From positions 1 through 64,000 of the forward strand of contig NZ_CAHLAR010000014.1 in NCBI RefSeq assembly GCF_903652925.1: 64,000 bases of DNA, written 5' to 3'. The stretch is from Achromobacter anxifer. Its GTDB lineage: Bacteria > Pseudomonadota > Gammaproteobacteria > Burkholderiales > Burkholderiaceae_B. The translations under genes were made by a program, and so were the position numbers. Positions 57,775 to 64,000 of this stretch are shown here, piece by piece. Under the pieces are notes generated by a model. The model made no database searches. It saw nothing but the letters and a program-made list of their open reading frames with translations, and was not told the DNA's origin. The first letter of the stretch is position 1, and each line of letters starts with the position of its first letter.

Positions 57775-58925
57775 GCGTGCACCTGTTTAATTGGTATGGT
57801 CTGGCGCTGTGCGGCGTTCCGTTCCGTGATCCGGGTACGGTCGCGCACTTCTCCGGCCAGTTGGCCACAGGCCGCATCGATATCGTCGCCCCGGGTCTTG
57901 CGGACGGTGGTGATGATGCCGGCGTCCATCAGACGCTGGGCAAACACCTTCACCCGCGCCGAGTTCGAGCGCTTCAGGCCAGACTCGGGAAAGGGGTTGA
58001 ACGGGATCAGATTGAGCTTGCAGCGCAGCTGGCGTGCAATTTGGATCAATTCCTTGGCGTGCTGGTCGGTGTCGTTGATGCCGTCCAGCATGCAATACTC
58101 AAAAGTGATGAAGTCGCGCGGGGCGTACGCCAGATAGCGTTCGCAAGCAGCCAGCAGCTCCTTCAACGGGTACTTCTTGTTCAGCGGCACCAGCTCGTCG
58201 CGCAGCGCGTCGTTGGGCGCGTGCAGCGAAACGGCCAGCGCCACGGGACAGTCCTGCGACAGGCGGTCCATCATGGGGACCACACCGGAGGTGGACACCG
58301 TGACGCGACGGCGCGACAGGCCGTAGGCGTTGTCGTCCAGCATCAGACGCAAGGCGGGCACGACCTGGTCGTAGTTGAGCAGGGGTTCGCCCATGCCCAT
58401 CATGACCACGTTGCTGATGACCCGGGTATCTTCGGTGGCGCGGGCGCTTTCCAGGCGGGCGGTGCCGATGTCGGCCTCCAGCACGCGCTTGGCCCACCAC
58501 AGCTGGCCGATGATCTCGCTGGTCTTCAGGTTGCGGTTGAAGCCCTGATGCCCGGTCGAGCAGAAGCGGCAGTTCACCACGCATCCAGCCTGGCTGGAAA
58601 TGCACAGCGTGCCGCGATCGTCCTCGGGAATGAAGACGGTTTCGATGGCATTGCCCTGCCCCACGTCGAACAGCCACTTGCGGGTGCCGTCGGTCGAGCG
58701 CTGCTCGATGTTGACGGGCAATGCCTCGATGCGGCACTGCGTTGCAAGCTGGCTGCGGAAATCGCGGGCCAGGTCGGTCATGGCGTCGAACGAATCGGCG
58801 CCACGCTGATGTATCCAGCGTTGCAGCTGGCGAGCCCGAAACGGCTTGCCGCCCCACTTTCCGACCAGTTCGGACAGGGCGGAGCCGTCAAGCCCCAGCA
58901 GATTGATTCGTTCGACGGATTCCAT
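57771..58925 (-). CDS. rlmN: Dual-specificity rRNA/tRNA adenine C2-methyltransferase RlmN
   Basis: 384 residues. A radical-SAM enzyme that methylates A2503 of 23S rRNA and A37 of some tRNAs. The CxxxCxxC motif ([11 protein letters not shown], about 120) is intact, as are the catalytic C-terminal Cys region and the GMGEPLLN glycine motif. It lies 44 nt after ndk and overlaps rodZ by 4 nt; the pilF/pilW gene often found between rlmN and rodZ is absent. Confidence 0.97.
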   Translation of the reverse strand: MESVERINLLGLDGSALSELVGKWGGKPFRARQLQRWIHQRGADSFDAMTDLARDFRSQLATQCRIEALPVNIEQRSTDGTRKWLFDVGQGNAIETVFIPEDDRGTLCISSQAGCVVNCRFCSTGHQGFNRNLKTSEIIGQLWWAKRVLEADIGTARLESARATEDTRVISNVVMMGMGEPLLNYDQVVPALRLMLDDNAYGLSRRRVTVSTSGVVPMMDRLSQDCPVALAVSLHAPNDALRDELVPLNKKYPLKELLAACERYLAYAPRDFITFEYCMLDGINDTDQHAKELIQIARQLRCKLNLIPFNPFPESGLKRSNSARVKVFAQRLMDAGIITTVRKTRGDDIDAACGQLAGEVRDRTRITERNAAQRQTIPIKQVHA

Positions 58926-58969
58926 GACCTGGGTAAAACTAAAAAGCTAGAACAATAGTTCCGCGAAAA

Positions 58970-59395
58970 TCAACGGCTGTGGATGTTGATTTCGGGGAAG
59001 AAGAAGGCGACTTCGACAGCGGCCGTTTCCGGAGCGTCCGAGCCGTGCACGGCGTTGGCGTCGATGCTGTCGGCGAAGTCGGCGCGGATGGTGCCGGGAG
59101 CAGCCTTCTTGGGGTCCGTGGCGCCCATCAGGTCGCGGTTCTTCAGGATGGCGTCTTCACCTTCCAGCACTTGCACGAACACCGGGCCCGAGATCATGAA
59201 ATCGACCAGGTCCTTGAAGAAGGGGCGTTCCTTGTGCACGGCGTAGAAACGCTCGGCGTCGGCGCGCGACAGCTGAGCCAGGCGGGCGGCGATGACCTTC
59301 AGGCCGGCTTGTTCGAAACGGCCGACGATCTGGCCGATGACGTTCTTGGCGACGGCGTCGGGCTTGATGATCGAGAGGGTGCGTTGAATGGACAT
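58970..59395 (-). CDS. ndk: Nucleoside diphosphate kinase
   Basis: 141 residues, normal length. It balances nucleoside triphosphate pools by phospho-transfer through a histidine; the catalytic His is in NAVHGSD near residue 117. The start [15 protein letters not shown] is typical. First gene of a long minus-strand housekeeping group, divergent from valS. Confidence 0.98.
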   Translation of the reverse strand: MSIQRTLSIIKPDAVAKNVIGQIVGRFEQAGLKVIAARLAQLSRADAERFYAVHKERPFFKDLVDFMISGPVFVQVLEGEDAILKNRDLMGATDPKKAAPGTIRADFADSIDANAVHGSDAPETAAVEVAFFFPEINIHSR

Positions 59396-59735
59396 AAGAA
59401 CTCCGAAAACTGATTTCTGACTGGTTTTTGATGAATTGCCTGGCGTGGCTCTGCGCTTGTCGGTGTCACCCTTGAAACGTCATCGCGCTGTTGGCGCACG
59501 GGCGGTCCGAAACGAATGCATGTTTCGGGCCGTCCCGAACCACTGGTCCAAGGCAGGGATTCGACACTGCCTACCTGTCGGACTAGCCCGGAATCCTCAA
59601 TGAATTCAGGGACTTCTAAAAGGTTTACAGTAACCCGGTATTCTAACACGCTGAGAAGACCGTATTACATCTTAAAATATGCGGTTTGCCGCCCGCCTCC
59701 CTGGCGCGGGCATCCCTGTTTGCCGGAACCCTGCA
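59396..59735. promoter_or_regulatory. Divergent ndk-valS intergenic region with long imperfect hairpin
   Basis: About 340 bp with no gene. It must hold promoters for ndk (minus) and valS (plus). A long imperfect inverted repeat spans about 59499-59537 (GGTCCGAAAC...GTTTCGGGCC core with GC-rich flanks). No valine-codon leader peptide was recognised. Confidence 0.5.
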
Positions 59736-62630
59736 ATGACCCAAGCTGCTCCCCCGAACGCCGCGAATGCCGCGAGCGACACCCAGGAACTCTCCAAGAG
59801 CTTCGAACCTTCCGAGCTGGAATCCCGCTGGTACGCCGAGTGGGACAAGCGCGGGTATTTCAAGGCGGGCCAGCACGTAAAAACGGGGACCGAAAGCCAG
59901 CCCTACGTCATCCAGTTTCCGCCGCCCAACGTGACAGGCACGCTGCACATGGGCCACGCCTTCAACCAGACCATCATGGACGGCCTGGTCCGCTACCACC
60001 GGATGCGCGGCGACGACACCGTGTTCATCCCCGGCACCGACCACGCCGGCATCGCCACGCAGATCGTGGTTGAGAGACAACTGGACGCGCAAAAGGTTTC
60101 GCGCCACGACCTGGGCCGCGAGAAGTTCGTCGAGAAAGTCTGGGAATGGAAGGAAAAGTCGGGCAACGCCATTACCGGGCAGGTGCGCCGCCTGGGCGCC
60201 TCGGCCGACTGGCCGCGAGAGTACTTCACCATGGACGACCGCATGTCGCGCGGCGTGGTGGAAACCTTCGTGCGCCTGCATAAACAGGGCCTGATCTACC
60301 GCGGCAAGCGCTTGGTCAACTGGGACCCGAAGCTGCTGACGGCCGTATCCGACCTGGAAGTGGTGTCCGAGGAAACCGACGGCCACATGTGGCACATCCT
60401 CTACCCCTTCGTCGACGGCCCCCAGACCATCACCGACAAGGACGGCCAGACCGTCACGCTGCGCGGCCTGACCATCGCCACCACGCGCCCCGAGACCATG
60501 CTGGCCGACGGCGCCCTCTGCGTGCACCCTGAAGATCCGCGCTACAAGCACCTGGTCGGCAAGCTGGTCGAACTGCCGCTGTGCGACCGCAACATTCCCA
60601 TCATCGCCGACGACTTCGTCGATCCTGAATTCGGCACGGGCTGCGTCAAGATCACCGGCGCCCACGACTTCAACGACTACGCCTGCGCGATGCGCCACGA
60701 TCTGCCCATGATCGTGATCTTCACGCTGGATGCGCACATCAACGAAAACGGCCCCAAGCAGTTCCAGGGCATGGAGCGCTACGAGGCCCGCAAGGCCGTG
60801 GTGGCGCAGCTGGAGACCGAGGGCTATCTGGTCAAGGTCGAAGCGCACAAGATGATGCAGCCCAAGGGCGACCGCACCGGCGTCGTGCTGGAGCCGATGC
60901 TGACCGACCAGTGGTTCGTGGCAATGAGCAAGCCCGCACCCGAAGGCACGCTGAATCCGGGCAAGAGCATCACGGAAGTCGCGCTGGAAGTCGTGGCCGA
61001 CGGCCGTATCCAGTTCTACCCGGACAACTGGACCACCATCTACAACCAGTGGCTGAACAACATCCAGGATTGGTGCATTTCGCGCCAGCTCTGGTGGGGC
61101 CACCAGATCCCGGCCTGGTACTCGGAAGACGGCCAGGTTTTCGTGGCGCACGACGAAGCCGACGCCACGGCCCAGGCCCGCGCGGCCGGCGTGACGGGCG
61201 AACTGAAGCGCGACCCGGACGTGCTGGACACCTGGTTCTCGTCGGGCCTGGTGCCCTTCACGACGCTGGGCTGGCCGGAAAACACCCCGGACCTGCAGCG
61301 CTATCTGCCGTCCAGCGTGCTGGTCACGGGCTTTGACATCATCTTCTTCTGGGTCGCCCGCATGGTCATGCTGACCACGCACCTGACCGGCCAGATCCCG
61401 TTCAAGCACGTGTACGTGCACGGCCTGATCCGCGACGCCGACGGCCAGAAGATGAGCAAGTCCAAGGGCAACACCCTGGACCCGGTGGATTTGATCGACG
61501 GCATCGACCTGGACGGCCTGGTGACCAAGCGCACCTATGGCCTGATGAATCCGAAGCAGGCCGGCGCCATCGAAAAAGCCACGCGCCGCCAGTACCCGGA
61601 CGGCATCCCCGCCTTCGGCACGGATGCGCTGCGCTTCACAATGGCCGCCTACGCCACGCTGGGCCGCAACATCAACTTCGACCTGAAGCGCTGCGAGGGC
61701 TACCGCAACTTCTGCAACAAGCTGTGGAACGCCACGCGCTTCGTGCTGATGAACACCGAAGGCCACGACCTGACCGGCCCGGAAACTGGCGAAACGTCCT
61801 TCGTGGACCGCTGGATCGTCAGCCAGCTGCAGGCACTGGAAGCCGACGTCGCTCGCGGCTTTGCCGACTACCGCTTCGACAACATCGCCAATTCGCTCTA
61901 CCGCTACGTATGGGACGAGTACTGCGACTGGTACCTGGAACTGGCCAAGGTCCAGATCCAGACCGGCACGCCGGCCCAACAGCTAGGCACGCGCCGCACG
62001 CTGATCCGCGTACTCGAAGGCGTGCTGCGCCTGGCGCACCCGATCATTCCGTTCATTACGGAAGAGCTGTGGCAGAAGGTGTCCGTGGCGGCCGGCAAGC
62101 GCAAGGAAGGCGTCGCGGACAGTGTCAGCGTCCAGCCCTACCCGCAAGCCAACCCGGCCGCGGTCGACACCGCCGCCGAAGCCGACGTGGCCGAACTGAA
62201 GGCCCAAGTCGAAGCCGTGCGCGCGTTGCGCGGCGAAATGAACCTGTCGCCGGCTCAGAAGGTGCCGCTGTGCGCCCAGGGCGACGCCCCCACCCTCAGC
62301 CGCAACGCGCCCTACCTGGCCGCGCTGGCCAAGCTCAGCCAGGTCGATGTGCTCGACGCCCTGCCCGATGCCGGCGCGCCGGTACAGGTCGTGGGCAACA
62401 GCCGCCTGATGCTGCACGTCGAAATCGACGTGGCGGCGGAACGCGTGCGCCTGGACAAGGAAATCGCGCGCCTGGAAGGCGAGATCGCCAAGGCCAACGG
62501 CAAGCTGTCGAACGCCAGCTTCGTCGAGCGCGCGCCGGCCGCCGTGGTCGAACAGGAAAAGGCGCGCATGGCGCAGTTCGGCGAAACCCTGCAAAAGGTG
62601 CGTGAACAGCGCGCCAAGCTGGGCAACTGA
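59736..62630 (+). CDS. valS: Valyl-tRNA synthetase
   Basis: 964 residues from the ATG at 59736 ([15 protein letters not shown]); 19 extra in-frame codons upstream are unlikely. A class I synthetase with HMGH (HIGH motif) in [16 protein letters not shown], an editing CP1 domain (about 200-400), KMSKS in [13 protein letters not shown], an anticodon domain and a C-terminal coiled coil (about 895-960). It ends in a clear Rho-independent terminator. Confidence 0.98.
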   Translation: MTQAAPPNAANAASDTQELSKSFEPSELESRWYAEWDKRGYFKAGQHVKTGTESQPYVIQFPPPNVTGTLHMGHAFNQTIMDGLVRYHRMRGDDTVFIPGTDHAGIATQIVVERQLDAQKVSRHDLGREKFVEKVWEWKEKSGNAITGQVRRLGASADWPREYFTMDDRMSRGVVETFVRLHKQGLIYRGKRLVNWDPKLLTAVSDLEVVSEETDGHMWHILYPFVDGPQTITDKDGQTVTLRGLTIATTRPETMLADGALCVHPEDPRYKHLVGKLVELPLCDRNIPIIADDFVDPEFGTGCVKITGAHDFNDYACAMRHDLPMIVIFTLDAHINENGPKQFQGMERYEARKAVVAQLETEGYLVKVEAHKMMQPKGDRTGVVLEPMLTDQWFVAMSKPAPEGTLNPGKSITEVALEVVADGRIQFYPDNWTTIYNQWLNNIQDWCISRQLWWGHQIPAWYSEDGQVFVAHDEADATAQARAAGVTGELKRDPDVLDTWFSSGLVPFTTLGWPENTPDLQRYLPSSVLVTGFDIIFFWVARMVMLTTHLTGQIPFKHVYVHGLIRDADGQKMSKSKGNTLDPVDLIDGIDLDGLVTKRTYGLMNPKQAGAIEKATRRQYPDGIPAFGTDALRFTMAAYATLGRNINFDLKRCEGYRNFCNKLWNATRFVLMNTEGHDLTGPETGETSFVDRWIVSQLQALEADVARGFADYRFDNIANSLYRYVWDEYCDWYLELAKVQIQTGTPAQQLGTRRTLIRVLEGVLRLAHPIIPFITEELWQKVSVAAGKRKEGVADSVSVQPYPQANPAAVDTAAEADVAELKAQVEAVRALRGEMNLSPAQKVPLCAQGDAPTLSRNAPYLAALAKLSQVDVLDALPDAGAPVQVVGNSRLMLHVEIDVAAERVRLDKEIARLEGEIAKANGKLSNASFVERAPAAVVEQEKARMAQFGETLQKVREQRAKLGN

Positions 62631-62652
62631 GCCATCCAGCCAGGCTGAAAGC

Positions 62653-62688
62653 AAAAAAACCCCGGACTTGGTTCCGGGGTTTTTCTTT
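62653..62688 (+). terminator. Terminator after valS
   Basis: An 11-bp stem (AAAACCCCGGA / TCCGGGGTTTT, loop CTTGGT) followed by a T-rich tract lies 23 nt after the valS stop. An A-run on the other side would also stop minus-strand transcripts from trmD. Confidence 0.93.
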
Positions 62689-62760
62689 GTCCGCCTCGAC
62701 GGCGCTGGCCCCGCCTGCGGACACATCAAACGGATGCGGAAGGAATGCCGAGCCGAGGCT

Positions 62761-63585
62761 TCAGGAGGCCTTGGGCGGCTTGGGCCGGGACGGCCTGCGC
62801 CGCTTGACCGGCTCGGGCAAGGGCGTGCCGGCCAGTTCGGCCAGGAAGCGCTCGTCGGCCTGGGTCAACGCCCCTCTGGCGCGGGCCGCCTCGATCAGCT
62901 CGGGCCGCCGCGCAGTGGTGAGCTCCAGCGAACGCTCGCGCCGCCAGCGGGCGATGTTCGCGTGGTGCCCGCTAAGCAGGGGCGCCGGCACGGGCTCGCC
63001 TTCGTAGACTTCGGGACGCGTGTAATGCGGGCTGTCCAGCAGGCCGGACAGGGCATCGTTGAACGAGTCCTGCAAGGCCGACTCGCCATCATTGAGCACG
63101 CCGGGCAACAGCCGGACGGCGGCGTCGATCACGGCCAACGCGGCGATTTCACCGCCCGACAACACAAAGTCGCCCAGCGAGATTTCCTGCGTGACGCAGC
63201 GCGCGATAAAGCGCTGGTCCACGCCTTCGTAGCGGCCGCAAATGAGGATGATTCCCTCGCTTGCAGCCAAGGATTCGGCGCCCGCCTGATCGTAGCGCCG
63301 GCCGACCGGAGCCAGCAGCGCGACAGGGGCGCGGCCCAGGCCAAGCGCGGCGCGCGCTTGCTGGGCGGCATTGACGGCGGCTTCCAGAGGCCCCGCCATC
63401 ATCACCATGCCGGGACCGCCGCCATAGGGGCGGTCGTCGACCGTGCGATGCACGTCCTGCGTGAAATCACGAGGATTCCATGCATGCAGGGACCACCGGC
63501 CCTGGGCATGCGCCCGGCCGGTGACACCCAGGTCCCGCACCACCCCGAACATTTCGGGAAAGAGCGTAACGACGTCGATTCGCAT
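62761..63585 (-). CDS. trmD: tRNA (guanine-N1-)-methyltransferase TrmD
   Basis: 274 residues from the ATG at 63585, which overlaps the rimM stop (TGATG); a TTG one codon earlier is less likely. A SPOUT-class knot protein that makes m1G37 in tRNA. The knot motifs [14 protein letters not shown] and GDFVLSGGE are intact. A Lys/Arg/Pro-rich tail of about 20 residues is an extension seen in relatives. The usual rplS does not follow; valS lies convergent instead. Confidence 0.97.
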   Translation of the reverse strand: MRIDVVTLFPEMFGVVRDLGVTGRAHAQGRWSLHAWNPRDFTQDVHRTVDDRPYGGGPGMVMMAGPLEAAVNAAQQARAALGLGRAPVALLAPVGRRYDQAGAESLAASEGIILICGRYEGVDQRFIARCVTQEISLGDFVLSGGEIAALAVIDAAVRLLPGVLNDGESALQDSFNDALSGLLDSPHYTRPEVYEGEPVPAPLLSGHHANIARWRRERSLELTTARRPELIEAARARGALTQADERFLAELAGTPLPEPVKRRRPSRPKPPKAS

Positions 63586-64000
63586 CAAAGATCCGTCGGC
63601 CAGTCGCTGTCTATGCGGCGAGCGGCCAGATCGACGGCGTGTATGTGCGCGCGCACGAACGGAACAAGCATTTCGGCGGGCCGGCCCTTGGCGTTCAGGA
63701 CGGGCTCGGGACCTTCAGCCCCAACCCGTTGGCGCAAGACCCTCAAGACGGCATGAGCGCCGTTATCGAGGACCTCGTCGACCACGCCCAGCAGCGCAGG
63801 CTCACCGTTGGCGCTGGAGTACAACGCGCAACCGATGAGATCGACCCAGTAGTATTCGTCTTCCTCGGGCGCGGGGAACGATCCCCGCGGCGCCTGCACG
63901 GAACAACCGCGCAGGGCTTCGGCCTGATCGCGGTCTGCAATGCCCGCCAGCTGGGCCACCACGGTGGCGCCTTGCGAACGGGCTTGCACGACCTTGTACG
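63585..64000 (-). CDS. rimM: Ribosome maturation factor RimM, 3' part (5' end outside window)
   Basis: The frame runs open to the window edge. About 137 C-terminal residues are visible: the end of the RimM N-terminal domain and the PRC-barrel ([43 protein letters not shown]). It assists 16S rRNA processing in 30S assembly. The apparent internal start near 63989 is only a GTG inside the gene. rpsP is expected beyond the window, as in the rpsP-rimM-trmD order. Confidence 0.95.
   Translation of the reverse strand, partial: YKVVQARSQGATVVAQLAGIADRDQAEALRGCSVQAPRGSFPAPEEDEYYWVDLIGCALYSSANGEPALLGVVDEVLDNGAHAVLRVLRQRVGAEGPEPVLNAKGRPAEMLVPFVRAHIHAVDLAARRIDSDWPTDL

Noticed and set aside
59643-61979. 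A 778-codon minus-strand open frame opposite valS
   Set aside because: Antisense to the clear valS; no motif or ribosome site.

Overview
The window is high-GC DNA from a beta-proteobacterium of the family Alcaligenaceae, most likely Achromobacter or Bordetella. This rests on gene content and order: rpsU-dnaG-rpoD, hfq-hflX-hflK-hflC, hisZ-purA, and ndk-rlmN-rodZ-ispG-hisS-yfgM-bamB-der-hisC all lie on one strand, with BPSS1780-type, BPSL1445/SYLF-type and PagL proteins nearby. The species cannot be fixed from the sequence alone. Region 1 (1-18.2 kb) is a c-di-GMP-controlled adhesin locus. It holds the 3' part of a giant RTX/VCBS/VWA adhesin, a complete smaller paralog with a LapA-type retention module and a recognisable LapG cleavage site, a LapG protease and a LapD receptor. 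After an M48 lipoprotein and aroC come a GGDEF-EAL phosphodiesterase candidate, a second divergent LapD-like receptor, a membrane histidine kinase that overlaps it by 4 nt, and a convergent OmpR-type regulator. In the known Lap pathway (Pseudomonas fluorescens; a homologous system is reported in B. bronchiseptica), LapD bound to c-di-GMP sequesters LapG and so keeps the adhesin on the surface. Here LapD1 keeps the LapG-binding Trp at residue 125, while LapD2 has lost it. That makes LapD2 plus the kinase a candidate re-purposed signalling unit, and the most novel part of the window.

Region 2 (18.4-25.2 kb) holds ordinary chromosomal genes: selO, a DUF2069 protein, a YihY/BrkB protein, a CBS protein, dusA, thrB and a BPSS1780-family membrane protein. 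Region 3 (25-34.2 kb, minus strand) is a compact Tad/Flp pilus operon. Reading from its promoter end the genes are a Flp-like pilin, a TadG-like protein, a TadE-like protein, an unknown, RcpC/CpaB, RcpA/CpaC, an FHA-TadA fusion, TadB, TadC and a DUF192 protein. Most junctions are 4-nt ATGA/GTGA overlaps. No TadZ/CpaE, TadD or prepilin peptidase is present in this stretch.

Region 4 (34.2-37.3 kb) is looser: a SYLF lipoprotein, a small membrane ORF, the lipid A deacylase PagL and a gene that looks frameshifted. Region 5 (37.3-64 kb) is dense housekeeping DNA: rpsU-dnaG-rpoD followed at once by tRNA-Ile(CAT) and a strong terminator; a phosphoribosyltransferase; hisZ-purA; hfq-hflX-hflK-hflC; ndk-rlmN-rodZ-ispG-hisS-yfgM-bamB-der-hisC; valS on the plus strand; and convergent rimM-trmD, with rimM running off the window. 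No insertion sequence, prophage, integrase or CRISPR array was seen.
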